The notes: a model not told the origin generated them from the sequence alone. Numbered from the stretch's first letter, positions 38,164-48,393 are shown. The stretch: DNA of 64,000 nucleotides from Saprospiraceae bacterium (GCA_016711125.1 JADJTQ010000014.1:1-64000); one strand, 5' to 3'. A program made the numbers and translations.

Positions 38164-39089
38164 ATGACATTGCAACAATTAGAATATGTCGTCGCATTGG
38201 ACGAACACAGGCATTATGTGACTGCAGCGCAACACTGTTTTGTGTCGCAACCGAATCTTACCATGCAGATAAAAAGACTGGAAGAGGAAATAGGTGTGCG
38301 CATTTTTGACCGAAACAAAAAACCCCTTGAACCCACCGAAATAGGTGAGGAAGTCATCATCCGCTCGCGCCAAATTTTGCGGGAGGCCAAACGACTCATA
38401 GAGTTTGTAAACCACGAAAAGGAATCGATGGAAGGAGAATTTAAGCTAGGCATCATCCCTACATTAGCTCCTTATTTACTGCCTCTTTTCCTGCCTTCAT
38501 TTCTAAAAGAAAACCCGAAGGTGCATTTGAAAATACAAGAACTTCAAACAGCCCAGATTATTACCCAACTCGAACATGGAATCATCGATGTTGGATTTTG
38601 GTGAGCCCCCTCCATCAAAACTCTATCCGGGAGGTTCCCTTATTCTATGAGCCTTTTCTCCTCTACCTACCAAATAATCACCGATTTATTAAAGAAAAGC
38701 TTATCCTGGCAGAAGACCTGGATCCTCGTGAAGTACTGGTTTTGGAAGAAGGCCATTGTTTCAGAGAACAGGCACTTTCTATCTGTGGTTCGAAAAATAG
38801 TTCATCCATGGGTTTTGATTACCAAAGTGGCTCAATCGAAGCCTTAAAAAATCTGGTTCAAAAAGGAGTGGGCTACACGCTGGTGCCGGAACTTTCGGTT
38901 GTCAATGAATTAAACTCGGCCCATATCCGCAGGTTTACAAATCCAGAGCCGGTACGCGAAATCAGTATCGCAGTGCATAACAGTTATATTAAAGAATCAT
39001 TTATCACTAATCTGAAAGATATCATTCAAAAGGTCGTACCCAGGCGACTTTTAAAAAGACAATCGGTCGTGGAAGTGGAATGGAACTGA
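38164..39089 (+). CDS. oxyR: Peroxide-sensing LysR regulator OxyR (one frameshift)
   Basis: The protein of about 308 residues starts at 38164 with MTLQQLEYVVALDEHRHYVT and a LysR winged-helix (CFVSQPNLTMQIKRLEEEIG). The substrate-like domain contains the OxyR redox pair in EGHCFREQALSICG, two Cys separated by eight residues, as in the Cys199/Cys208 disulfide switch of E. coli OxyR. The frame breaks at 38596-38599: with five T instead of four, the protein reads GFLVSPLHQNSIREVPLFYEP without interruption. Placement opposite katG supports the assignment. Confidence 0.88.
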
Positions 39090-39241
39090 GGTAACTATCT
39101 CGCTACATTCTATAATCAAGGTGCAATTGGGTAAAGTGGTTAGGATTAGATAAAAAAAGCAGGGTCTTCCTCTCGCGGGATAAAAATACTATTTTGTGTC
39201 ACTGATGACCCTTCTTTGATCGGGACATGAATGATTTTACT

Positions 39242-39598
39242 ATGAACAAAGAATCAAAAGACCGATTGAGAGGAATCCTGATTGTGCCACTTGTGCTTAC
39301 AATTGTTTTGGTTCCATATTCATTGGTGATCGGATGGAACCTGATTACCCTGATTCTATTTTGGTTTGTACTAACTCCGGGATTAACTATTTATTTCCCG
39401 TCAGTTATTTCCGGTCAAAGAAGGCATTTGTTAGAATCATTGGTAGGATTGATCGTTTTCTACGCATTCATGGTATTTATAATTTACAGCCATTATAAGA
39501 CGGATTATTTTAGGATCATGATCATAAGTTGTGTGATTAACCTGATAGTGGTTTCGGGAATAATCTGGATTATGCGACCAAAAGCCGAGATTCAATAG
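39242..39598 (+). CDS. Small membrane protein, unknown function
   Basis: I do not recognise this protein. From the ATG at 39242 (an upstream in-frame ATG is at 39227) it encodes 118 residues with four hydrophobic helices: IVPLVLTIVLVPYSLVIG, LITLILFWFVLTPGLTIYF, LVGLIVFYAFMVFIIYS and IMIISCVINLIVVSGIIWIM, with a basic loop (SGQRRH) between the second and third. It resembles a small integral membrane protein of no assigned family. Confidence 0.55.
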   Translation: MNKESKDRLRGILIVPLVLTIVLVPYSLVIGWNLITLILFWFVLTPGLTIYFPSVISGQRRHLLESLVGLIVFYAFMVFIIYSHYKTDYFRIMIISCVINLIVVSGIIWIMRPKAEIQ

Positions 39599-39682
39599 GA
39601 AAGGTTTTTGAGCCCCCTATTGGTTTGATTCACATAAAAATCAGGAAGAGTACTGATTTAATATTGGAGAAAATGTATAGGG

Positions 39683-39873
39683 GACCCCTAAATCCTACGA
39701 ACAATAAATGTCAGGACGGGCCCAAAATGGGATTTTTCAGCCGCTACTTGAAGAAAAGTGAATAAAGAAGCCCACATTTTAGTGAGAAATGTCCTGGTGA
39801 CGAGCGGAGATCCGGTTCTCGACATTTCAAATTCTATCCCAACTGAAGCGAGGGGAATAAGAGGGGTGCGGAG
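39683..39873 (-). repeat. Dispersed intergenic repeat, copy B (inverted)
   Basis: Read on the minus strand, this 191-base stretch contains the three blocks of copy A in the same order: CTCCGCACCCCTC (39873-39861), GAGAACCGG with TCTCC and GCTC (39820-39795) and GGATTTAGGGGTC (39695-39683). The TCCCCT/AGGGGA theme also recurs as the palindrome AGGGGACCCCT (39680-39690). The remaining gap sequence (39599-39679 and 39874-40049) shows no gene. Confidence 0.6.
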
Positions 39874-40049
39874 GTCAAGAAAAGTAAAAAATAATTATAT
39901 TGTTGGCTGTAGTTAGAACATATGAAATGAAGGATTGCCCTACAAAAGTGCCAGAAGAGAGAAAAGGGGACTATTTTTATTAAAAGTGCCGCCACGTATA
40001 ACCAAGTCAATACCCATATTTTAAACGACAAAAACAATCGTAGGAAAAC

Positions 40050-41497
40050 ATGCTTTTCAACTCCATTGACTTTGCAATTTTCTTACCCATAGTATTTATT
40101 CTCTACTGGTGGATTGCAAATTGGAATCGAAGGCTTCAGAATGCCCTGGTTGTTGCAGCGAGTTATTTATTTTATGGCTGGTGGGATTGGAGATTTCTAT
40201 CACTCATTGTTTTCAGTACGATTGTTGACTATTCAGTGGGTCTGGCCCTTGCCAATGAGGAAAGACTAAAAAGACGAAAAATATTCCTTTGGATCAGTAT
40301 TTTCTTCAACTTGGGATTTCTGGGGTTTTTTAAGTACTATAATTTTTTTCTGGAGAATTTTGTGACGGCTTTTTCATTCTTTGGAGCTATAATAGAGCCG
40401 GGTTCCTTAAATATTATTTTACCAGTAGGTATTAGTTTTTATACCTTTCAAACCTTGAGCTATAGCATTGATGTTTACAGTCGACGACTGGTCCCGACCA
40501 AAGATCTAATAGCCTTCTCCGCATTTGTAAGTTTTTTTCCCCAATTAGTTGCCGGACCGATTGAAAGGGCAACTCACTTGCTGCCGCAGTTTTATGATAA
40601 GCGGCGTTTTGATTATGGCAAGGCTGTTGACGGACTTAGACAGATGCTTTGGGGGTTATTTAAGAAGATTGTCATTGCCGACAATTGTGCCGAATATGCG
40701 AACCTGATTTTCGACAATTCAGCAAATTACTCAGGAAGTACTTTGATCCTCGGTGCTTTATTCTTCACCTTTCAAATTTACGGTGACTTTTCGGGCTATT
40801 CAGATATTGCAATTGGGACTTCCCGTCTTTTTGGTTTTGACTTGATGCGTAACTTTAACTTCCCCTATTTCTCGCGGGATATTGCGGAGTTTTGGAGGCG
40901 ATGGCATATATCACTAACAACTTGGTTTCGGGACTATCTTTATATACCACTTGGTGGTAATCGCGGAAGCAAATGGATCAGAGTTAGAAACACTTTTATA
41001 ATTTTTATCGTCAGCGGGTTTTGGCATGGCGCTAACTGGACATTTATTGCTTGGGGAGCATTAAATGCCCTTACTTTTTACCCCTTTTACTGACCGACAG
41101 GAATCGCAATAACCTGGGGCAGGTGGCTGAGGGAGGAAATCTGCCAGGTATCAGAGAGCTTTTGTCGATATTGCTGACTTTTTGCCTCATTGTTTTTTCG
41201 TGGATATTTTTTCGGGCAAATAGTATTGTCCACGCGATAAGTTACATTGCTGAAATATTTTCATCTTCAACCTTTTCAATACCGGAATTTGTTGGGATGG
41301 GTAAAGCCTTGATAACAGTGATTCTTTTGTGCATTTTTGTGGCTATTGAGTGGAATGGAAGAGAATGGCAATATGCGATTGCTCGATTGGGAGCTGAATG
41401 GACGCGCCCGGTGAGGTATTTAATGTACTACGCCTTGATCATGGCAATATTTTGGTTTGGCGGCAGGGAGCAGCAATTTATTTACTTTCAATTCTAA
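40050..41497 (+). CDS. MBOAT O-acyltransferase, AlgI-like (frameshifted)
   Basis: This polytopic inner-membrane protein of the MBOAT family is expected to pass acyl groups across the membrane for O-acylation of a surface polysaccharide or similar glycan. The first frame (40050-41093) has FLPIVFILYWWIANWNRRLQ, QLVAGPIERATHLLPQF, GDFSGYSDIAIG, RRWHISLTTWFRDYLYIPLG and the conserved active-site His in SGFWHGANWTF (near residue 326). The C-terminal part (LPLLLTDRNRN, then LTFCLIVFSWIFFRAN) lies in another frame, and the shift is near 41070. The whole gene gives about 480 residues, the usual length. The next gene, nine bases downstream, encodes its likely periplasmic partner. Confidence 0.85.
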
Positions 41498-41505
41498 ATT
41501 CGTCT

Positions 41506-42442
41506 ATGCGGAGATTTATACCAAAAACGCTAATGTTCATATTTCCTATTGTATTGACAGCAATAGGAATGGAAGTAACGTTGAGACACCTGCCAAATGA
41601 TTATAAATACAAGAGAGAATACTTGGATATTTATTCGGATGAAATTCAGACTTTGATTCTCGGGAGTTCTCATTCCTTTTATGGGATGGATCCAGCGTAT
41701 TTTTCCAGTAATACTTTTAATGCGGCTAATATATCTCAGTCTTTGGATTTTGACTTCGAAATACTATCTAAGTATCAAAATAGACTTGAGAAATTGGAGA
41801 CTGTTGTATTATCTATTTCTTACAGCACTCTTTTTGGGAAGCTCGAAACCGATTCAGAATCTTGGCGGATTAAGAATTATTTGATGTACTATGGCATAGG
41901 GACCCCACTGTCAATTACGGATTTTTCAGAAATATTTAGCAACCGACTTAGTGTCAACCTCAGAAGGTTGGCTTCATATTACATTATGGGTAATTCAGGT
42001 ATCACCTGTTCAAAATTAGGCTGGGGAACAAACTATAAGTCGGAAAAAAGCTCGTGATTTGATCGTAACTGGAAAAAAGGCAGCATTGAGACACACAAAG
42101 TCCGACATGGATGAGGATAGATTACAGTATATTTTTGAAGATAATGTACTTGTACTTAATTCTATCATTAAATGGTGCCGTGGAAAAAATGTGAAAGTTG
42201 TCTTAGTGATGTTACCGGCTTATGAAACTTACCGGTATCATTTGGATGCTGAGCAACTTAGAAGAACAGTCGAAGAATCAAACCAAATAGCATCGGAGCA
42301 TGATAATTGCATTTATTTGAATTTGCTTGAAGATGGAGACTTTATTGCTGAGGATTTTTTCGATGCAGACCACTTATCGGAGATTGGGGCAAAGAAGCTT
42401 TCTAGTAAACTGAATGATCTTATAGTGGGATGGAAGTCCTGA
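41506..42442 (+). CDS. SGNH/AlgX-like partner of the MBOAT acyltransferase (frameshifted)
   Basis: The protein starts with a membrane anchor (FIPKTLMFIFPIVLTAIGME) and continues with LILGSSHSFYGMDPAYF, in which the Ser of GSSHS would be the nucleophile of an SGNH hydrolase/acyltransferase. Near the C-terminus FFDADHLSEIGAKKL provides the Asp and His. The frame breaks at 42044-42049; five A instead of six gives the continuous reading YKSEKARDLIVTGKK. Proteins of this type complete O-acylation started by an MBOAT membrane protein, which fits the gene before it. Overall about 310 residues. Confidence 0.75.
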
Positions 42443-42531
42443 ATTCCACTAAGGTGTAAGAATATGCTTAGTAGCATCCAAACAATGCTTATCATTGATG
42501 GTTATCGGGTATCTACTCTTTTCAAAATATT

Positions 42532-43749
42532 TTATTGAGTGATTTGCTCGACCAATTTTTTTGCCATCCAGGGAGCTAAAGAATACTTTCCGGTATCGAC
42601 ACTTATATAACCTTGCCTGGCTAGATAGCCTACCCGGTCTCGCTTGTGCAATTGAGAGTCAGCAGTACCCAGGTCCCCTTGTCCTACTGCATAAACCCAA
42701 CCACCTTTAACTTTTAGAGTTTCGAATTTAGTGACTAGACTACTGACAGCAGGAATTGCAGCACCGAGTTGATTAATCGTTTCAGTAGTAATATATTTTA
42801 GTTGTTCATGATCAAGTAGGGAAATTTTCGGAGGATTTATGTCATGGCTTTGAGATATCAAGCCGGCATCATACCAGGAGAGGTACCAATGCTTACCATC
42901 GTAGTTTTTAATATCACCGAACGGTCCAACTGCAATTACTGCACTGGGTATTTCTTGAATTATTTGACTTGTTTGACCAAAGAGTGAAACACGATAGCGA
43001 TGAGTCCAGCTAGCGGGCAAGTCCATATTAGCAGTTTGGTCAATTTTAATCCGGTTTTGCCATAAGGCATTTATTACTAGATCAAAACCGTTATGCTTCA
43101 CGACTTTACCGGAATGGCTAAGGGAGACGGACCATCCAATTTTATCAGAAGGGTGAACTGCTAACACCTCGTGATGCATAATTTTTTCAATAGTCGGGGT
43201 ATGATCTAAGGCATCAATAAAGTAATCAGCAATTGTATTGGTTTGCACGGATCGCTCGGGAATTTCAAAACCATCTGAAACGATGGCTGGATTAAAATGG
43301 TTATCTATGTAAGTGCGAGATAATTGCTTCGGAATGTTTTTATCGAGCGAAATGAAATATTGATCAGACAACGGGTGTTCTTGGGTCAGCAACGAAATCT
43401 TTTGAGCATATTCACGAAAGGCAGCACCTTTAACCACTGATTTTTTGTGAATCAGGTAATGATCTGCCGACGAGGTAACCAAATCAGATGTTACTTCTCG
43501 GCCCATTAATTCGCTGACCAAGTTTGTAAATGCCAAACCACCAGGGATTAATTTTTTTGCAGTTTTCAGAGTACGATCTCCACTGTAGAGGTAGCCAAGA
43601 TGGATTTTTCCTTCATTCCACCTGCTGGCGCCGGTGAATGGTTGTTCGGCCATGTCAATTAATTTCACATCATACCCTTTCCTGGCAAGAAATAGTGCAA
43701 GGCTACTTCCCATAATACCGGCACCCAAAATGGCTATTGACTTTCTCAT
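42532..43749 (-). CDS. FAD-dependent oxidoreductase (DAO family)
   Basis: This 405-residue flavoprotein has an N-terminal Rossmann motif (IAILGAGIMGSSLALFLARK), an acidic residue ending the second strand (VKLIDMA), and the DAO-family pattern of a later FAD contact. A C-terminal segment (GGWVYAVGQGD) is also present. It oxidises an unknown amine or hydroxy substrate. It lies 45 bases downstream of the glycosyltransferase gene on the same strand and is probably in the same operon, so the substrate may be a sugar or sugar-linked amine. Confidence 0.8.
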   Translation of the reverse strand: MRKSIAILGAGIMGSSLALFLARKGYDVKLIDMAEQPFTGASRWNEGKIHLGYLYSGDRTLKTAKKLIPGGLAFTNLVSELMGREVTSDLVTSSADHYLIHKKSVVKGAAFREYAQKISLLTQEHPLSDQYFISLDKNIPKQLSRTYIDNHFNPAIVSDGFEIPERSVQTNTIADYFIDALDHTPTIEKIMHHEVLAVHPSDKIGWSVSLSHSGKVVKHNGFDLVINALWQNRIKIDQTANMDLPASWTHRYRVSLFGQTSQIIQEIPSAVIAVGPFGDIKNYDGKHWYLSWYDAGLISQSHDINPPKISLLDHEQLKYITTETINQLGAAIPAVSSLVTKFETLKVKGGWVYAVGQGDLGTADSQLHKRDRVGYLARQGYISVDTGKYSLAPWMAKKLVEQITQ

Positions 43750-43793
43750 GTCTCATTTATTTATATTGATGCTGATAATCCAAGAACAAACGA

Positions 43794-44775
43794 TCAGCGA
43801 TGGTGATATTTGGAAAATTCGGACTCAATTTGACCTATTCTTTTTTCATTCTTAATGATGTTCGAAAGATTTGAAGTGGAAATTAGACCAAAATGCAATG
43901 GTTCGTCCGAGAGTTTAACCCAGGGATCGATTTCAACTCTAATATCCGAATAGTCCTTTATCAGTAATTGTTGCTTTCTAATAAATAAATATTGAAAAAG
44001 CTTGAGTGCGTATTTCGCAACCCTTAATGACTCAGAGTCTTCAATATATTCGGAAAAATCTCAAGGCAGTGGTTGATACTTTCTTCTTGTCCAGACAAGA
44101 TGGAATTGATACTCGTCGCTTGCCATGCTGGTGATCTGGTCAGGCTGCCAGGCCGTTGCCATCGTCTGTACAAAGTCTGAGAAACGGCAATTGAATCTCC
44201 TGCGGCGAGTAGATGTAAGTGAAAGGCGAACGCTGCCCAATGTCGATCACCCTCTATTGCTGGGAATAGTAGAGGTTTCTTGAAAGTGCTTTTCGCACCA
44301 GACTTCTCAATGTAGTTCCTCGCTGGGTCATCAGAAAATCGATCACTCGATTGAGGGGATCTCCGACATAGTTGTGTGCAGGCTTAATATCCTCAACTAG
44401 ATCAAATTCTATGAGGTCGCAATGCACGCTGGCCGCTTTGGGATGAGCCGACAGTTCTTGAAGCCGTATTTCGACATATCTATCCGATATTATATCATCA
44501 TGAAAGTAAATGAAGAAATAGGGTGACGTAGCTGCTTTAATCGCACAATTTGCATTTTGTGACCATCCTTGCCGGCTGTCTTGTATCAGCACCCGGATCC
44601 TCGGGTCCTGGCTCGCGAAATCCAGGCATAGATCTTTCGTTCTGTCTTCACTAAGATCAACGGAGATGATTATCTCCAGATTTTGATGGGTTTGGTTTTG
44701 GGCACAGGTCAGTGTTTGGGTGATAAATGCTTCTGCCAAGTAAGTGGGAATACAAATGGCAACTCGGTCACTCAT
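43794..44775 (-). CDS. Family 2 glycosyltransferase (two frameshifts)
   Basis: The protein begins at 44775 with AICIPTYLAEAFITQTL, a nucleotide-binding SVDLSEDRT and the DxD-type YFHDDIIS, all of GT-A/GT2 type. The first frame stops at 44254. Reading on in the next frame gives LLFPAIEGDRHWAAFAF, then TLYRRWQRPGSLTR. After another shift at 44054-44058 (A run of five where six keeps the frame) it continues EYIEDSESLRVAKYALKL, and ends with SEFSKYHHR at the stop 43796-43794. The reconstructed length is about 327 residues. It overlaps the cupin gene by four bases (ATGA) and clearly belongs to the same operon. Donor and acceptor are unknown. Confidence 0.75.
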
Positions 44776-45167
44776 GATCCCGACGCCGGGATTTCGGTTT
44801 GATAGAAGTCCTTGACAAATTGATGTGAACAGACGACCATTATAGTGGAATCCTTTTCCAGATAATTTTGCCTGGCCCAAATGCCTTCATCGATAAAGAG
44901 TCCCTTCCCATTCGGCTCACATATAAATTCTTGTCGATTCGCCCCGACTACTACTTCAACCATAACTCGACCAGAGATACAAAATAATATTTGCTTTCCA
45001 TGGATATGAGAATGACCACCCCGTTCCATCCCGATCGGAACATTTGAAATATAAAATACCCGACGGGGTGTAAAGGGTAGCATATCAAACTCGATTTCAA
45101 CCAATGAACCCCTGGGTTCGCAAACTAAGGGCATTTCAATCCATTTTATACCAGGGATTTTATTCAT
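44772..45167 (-). CDS. FdtA/WxcM-type sugar 3,4-ketoisomerase-like cupin
   Basis: This 131-residue cupin resembles FdtA/QdtA and WxcM-like proteins, which isomerise dTDP-4-keto-6-deoxy-glucose at C3/C4 in the making of amino-deoxysugars. Signatures are RRVFYISNVPIGMERGGHSH, ILFCISGRVMVEVV and KGLFIDEGIWARQN, with the cupin His residues. No dTDP-sugar aminotransferase is adjacent, so the exact reaction is inferred. It is the first gene of the minus-strand operon with the glycosyltransferase and the FAD oxidoreductase. Confidence 0.75.
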   Translation of the reverse strand: MNKIPGIKWIEMPLVCEPRGSLVEIEFDMLPFTPRRVFYISNVPIGMERGGHSHIHGKQILFCISGRVMVEVVVGANRQEFICEPNGKGLFIDEGIWARQNYLEKDSTIMVVCSHQFVKDFYQTEIPASGS

Positions 45168-45365
45168 TTAACACTAATTCTTCTAAGGTATTGCTTGTGT
45201 TTTTTTCGATTAGATTTACGATTGGAAATCCTGTGAGTAGAGAATTAGAAATTTGATATCGGCACAGTTTGGGGTCGATCACAGATTTCGTAGGTTCCAT
45301 TTGTCCATTCCAAAAATAGATAAATCTTTACTAAAAAATGAACAAAGACCAGTAGATAAGTTCAA

Positions 45366-46037
45366 TTAAAAAAACACGGCAATATCACTTAGCTCCTTTC
45401 TTTTTAGATCGGGCACAACCGCATCTTCAGCTGGATATCCGATCGGGATTAACAGAAAGGCCTTCTCATTTTCTGGTCGGCTGAGTATTTTTTCCAAAAA
45501 ATTCATAGGACTTGGTGTATGGGTAAGTGCGACCAGACCCGCATGATGGACCGCTGTCAGTAAAAATCCTGTGGCCAAACCCACTGACTCGCTGACGTAA
45601 TAGTTTTTTCTCTTGCCACCATCTGGCAAAGGATCGTATGATTTTTTAAAAACGACAATTAGCCAGGGAGCACGCTCCAGAAAGGGTTTCTGCCAATCGG
45701 TGCCAAAAGGTTCGAGGTCTTCGATCCAGGTGTCTGACATTCGACCGCTGTAATTAATCTTCTCTTCTGTCTCGGCGGCTTCACGAATCTGTTTTTTAAG
45801 TTGAGGATCAGACACGATGCAAAAAGTCCAGGGTTGCTTATGGGCTCCTGATGGGGCAGAAGATGCGGTCATGATTAGGTTTTCTACAACTTCCCGGGGC
45901 ACAGGCTCCGATGAAAATTGGCGCAGTGATCTTCTTTGGTCCATCGTCATACGGAATTGCTTGCTGAGCTTCAATACGTCATTGGGCTCGATTCTGGATC
46001 GGCGGAATGGAATAAAGGTTAAATTTTCTTTTGACAT
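45366..46037 (-). CDS. Nitroreductase family protein (iodotyrosine deiodinase-like)
   Basis: This FMN-dependent oxidoreductase has 223 residues from the ATG at 46037 (an upstream in-frame ATG is at 46067). It shows MDQRRSLRQFSSEPVPREVV, the FMN-contact TASSAPSGAHKQPWTF, GTDWQKPFLERAPWLIVVF, VSESVGLATGFLLTAVHHAG and ALTHTPSPMNFL. The last three are characteristic of the iodotyrosine deiodinase branch. The substrate is probably a halogenated or nitro aromatic, but this is not shown. It starts 20 bases after the SDR gene, so the two are probably co-transcribed. Confidence 0.88.
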   Translation of the reverse strand: MSKENLTFIPFRRSRIEPNDVLKLSKQFRMTMDQRRSLRQFSSEPVPREVVENLIMTASSAPSGAHKQPWTFCIVSDPQLKKQIREAAETEEKINYSGRMSDTWIEDLEPFGTDWQKPFLERAPWLIVVFKKSYDPLPDGGKRKNYYVSESVGLATGFLLTAVHHAGLVALTHTPSPMNFLEKILSRPENEKAFLLIPIGYPAEDAVVPDLKRKELSDIAVFF

Positions 46038-46056
46038 GTGACTTTTCAGGTATTTT

Positions 46057-46775
46057 TTATAAATCACCTAGTTGGGGTCTGACGATGATCTCTTCCACAT
46101 TAGCCGAAGGACCAAGCTCATAAGCAGACCATATCAGGTGAGCAATATCTTCCGCTCGCATCAATCGGCTTTCCGGAAGATCAACTCCCTGCCACGAAGC
46201 CGACCACGTGGCGCCAGGGAGAATGGCCGTGACCCGGATCCCCGGGTTTTCAATTCCTCGCGCAATACTTTGGTAAAGCCAAGTAGAGCAAATTTCGATA
46301 TGCTATACGAACCACCATTGGGGTAGGCGATCTTGCTGGCGATCGAACACATGTTAAAGATGTGAGGTTTTGATGCACCTCTCAGTAACCCGATAACTCC
46401 GCGAGTAAGATGATACGCGCTATATAAGTTAGTGTTCATCGTCAGTTCAAGATGACCCTCCTCTTCATTTAAGATTTCACCTGGTAGAAAAATGCCGGCA
46501 TTATTAACCAAAATATCAAGCTCCTTTGTCTGTGAGTTGATAAAGGAAATAAATTCTTTTACTTCTGACGGCTTGCTCAGGTCAGCCACCATTGAGATCA
46601 CCCCCCCTGGTGATTCCGCGAAGTCATTTTTCAACTTTGTCAGGTCTTTTTCGCTTCTAGAACAGGTAATGATGTCATACCCCTGATGTAACAACTTTTG
46701 GCAGATCGCCTGGCCTATGCCTTTGGTGCCTCCAGTCACTACTGCTAAAGGTTTGGTTTTATTTTTGTCTGTCAT
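46057..46775 (-). CDS. Short-chain dehydrogenase/reductase (one frameshift)
   Basis: The NAD(P)-binding motif VVTGGTKGIGQAIC, NNAGIFLPGE and the catalytic block YPNGGSYSISKFALLGF identify a classical SDR. The main frame ends at 46161 in unrelated sequence (RPFSLAPRGRLRG). The conserved end is found one base over: RVTAILPGATWSASWQ, then RAEDIAHLIWSAYELGP, up to the stop at 46057-46059. The shift lies at the C run 46240-46243; five C would keep the frame. The full protein is about 240 residues. Substrate unknown. Confidence 0.85.
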
Positions 46776-46873
46776 TGCTTGTTTGGTTGCAGAAGTAATA
46801 ACGTAAGCCCAGCACCACTCACGTCTGTGCTTTAAAAATAAGCTTAATTTAGCTGCCGAAGTTTAAACCAGAT

Positions 46874-47620
46874 ATGATTAGAGGAATGCTATACCATCTT
46901 GGCCGGTACATCATGATGATGGGAAACGCCTTTGCCCGTCCGGAGAAACTCAGCATGTATTGGAGAGAGACGGTGCGCCAAATGTACGACATCGGAATAG
47001 GGTCTTTAATCATCGTGATGCTGATATCGATTTTTATTGGTGCTGTTGCCGCGGTACAATTTGCCTATCAGCTGGACGGTACCCTAGTACCTAACTACTA
47101 TATTGGATACGTGGTGAGAGACCTAACCATTATCGAATTGGCACCCACCATCACCTGTCTGGTACTCGCGGGCAAGGTCGGCTCCAATATTGCGGCAGAG
47201 ATTGGGGGAATGCGCCAAAAAGAACATATTGATGCGATGGAAATTATGGGCGTCAATACTGCTGGCTACTTGATAACACCCAAAGTGATTGCTGCACTAT
47301 TTGCCATTCCGCTTTTAGTGGCCGTGGCTGCTTTTTTAGCAGTAGGAGGCGGTTATGCTGCCAGTGTGCCGACTGGATTGGTGACACACGCAGAGTATGT
47401 GCAAGGTCTTCGGGTGTTTTTCGAACCCTATAATGTATTCATGATGTTCGTTAAGGCGTTTGTTTTTGCCTTCATTTTAACATCCGTCTCCGCTTACCAG
47501 GGATATCATGTACAAGGTGGAGCTATCGAACTTGGAAAGGCAAGCACCAATGCAGTTGTCGTAAGTGACATATTGATCCTATTGTCTGATTATATTATCG
47601 CCATTTTACTGACATCATGA
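46874..47620 (+). CDS. MlaE-type ABC transporter permease
   Basis: This 248-residue integral membrane protein of the MlaE/TTG2B family forms the membrane part of a lipid-transport ABC system that keeps outer-membrane asymmetry. Typical stretches are IIVMLISIFIGAVAAVQFAY, ELAPTITCLVLAGKVGSNIA and EIGGMRQKEHIDAMEIMGV. The stop codon overlaps the start of the ATPase gene (ATGA). A substrate-binding MlaD-like gene is not found in this window. Confidence 0.88.
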   Translation: MIRGMLYHLGRYIMMMGNAFARPEKLSMYWRETVRQMYDIGIGSLIIVMLISIFIGAVAAVQFAYQLDGTLVPNYYIGYVVRDLTIIELAPTITCLVLAGKVGSNIAAEIGGMRQKEHIDAMEIMGVNTAGYLITPKVIAALFAIPLLVAVAAFLAVGGGYAASVPTGLVTHAEYVQGLRVFFEPYNVFMMFVKAFVFAFILTSVSAYQGYHVQGGAIELGKASTNAVVVSDILILLSDYIIAILLTS

Positions 47621-48378
47621 TTCTAGCCAAAAACATATATAAGTCTTTTAGCGATGTGGATGTCTTGCAAGATATTAACATTGAATTTGAAACCGGGAAA
47701 TGTAATTTGATCATTGGTCGTAGCGGCGCCGGAAAGACAGTCTTACTGAAAATTTTGGCTGGTCTGATAAAAGCCACGAGCGGCGAGGTATGGTATGATG
47801 AAGTTAAATTTTCGACGCTTAATAAATTTCAGATAAGGGAAATTAGAATGCAAGTAGGCATGCTCTTTCAAGGTTCTGCACTGTTTGATAGTATGTCGGT
47901 AGAAGATAATATTCGCTTTCCTTTGGATATGTTTACTAATAAGACTCGCAAAGAGAAAGACAGCAGGGTCAACTATTGTCTCGAACGGGTTAACTTAACC
48001 GGCAGCAACAAAAAATTCCCTTCTGAGATCAGTGGTGGCATGCAGAAAAGGGTGGGTATCGCCCGCTCGATCGTGCTAAAACCGAAATATCTCTTTTGCG
48101 ATGAGCCCAATAGTGGCCTTGATCCGAAAACATCAATACTAATCGACAAATTGATCGATAGTATCACTGAAGAAAACAAAATCACAACCATCATCAATAC
48201 CCACGATATGAACTCAGTGATGGAAATTGGCGACCGCATCAACTTGCTGTACCTGGGCAAACTATCATGGTCTGGTAATAAGGATGAGGTGTTAGAGAGT
48301 GACAACGACACCCTCAAGGATTTCATCTTTGCTTCGCCATTCCTGCAAAGGCTGCGTGAAACCGCTTTAAAAGGCTAA
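47617..48378 (+). CDS. MlaF-type ABC transporter ATP-binding protein
   Basis: This 253-residue ATPase drives the permease encoded just upstream. It has the Walker A motif GRSGAGKTVLL, the signature EISGGMQKRVGIARSI, Walker B YLFCDEPNSGLDP and the switch His in INTHDMNS. ISGGMQKR is characteristic of the MlaF branch. The frame is complete. A hairpin shortly after the stop may terminate the operon. Confidence 0.9.
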   Translation: MILAKNIYKSFSDVDVLQDINIEFETGKCNLIIGRSGAGKTVLLKILAGLIKATSGEVWYDEVKFSTLNKFQIREIRMQVGMLFQGSALFDSMSVEDNIRFPLDMFTNKTRKEKDSRVNYCLERVNLTGSNKKFPSEISGGMQKRVGIARSIVLKPKYLFCDEPNSGLDPKTSILIDKLIDSITEENKITTIINTHDMNSVMEIGDRINLLYLGKLSWSGNKDEVLESDNDTLKDFIFASPFLQRLRETALKG

Positions 48379-48393
48379 AAAAGGTCATAAAAA

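Noticed and set aside
38590..38605. Programmed ribosomal frameshifting in oxyR
   Set aside because: No slippery heptamer with a downstream structure is evident, and the same kind of break occurs at many unrelated homopolymers, so a sequencing indel is more likely.
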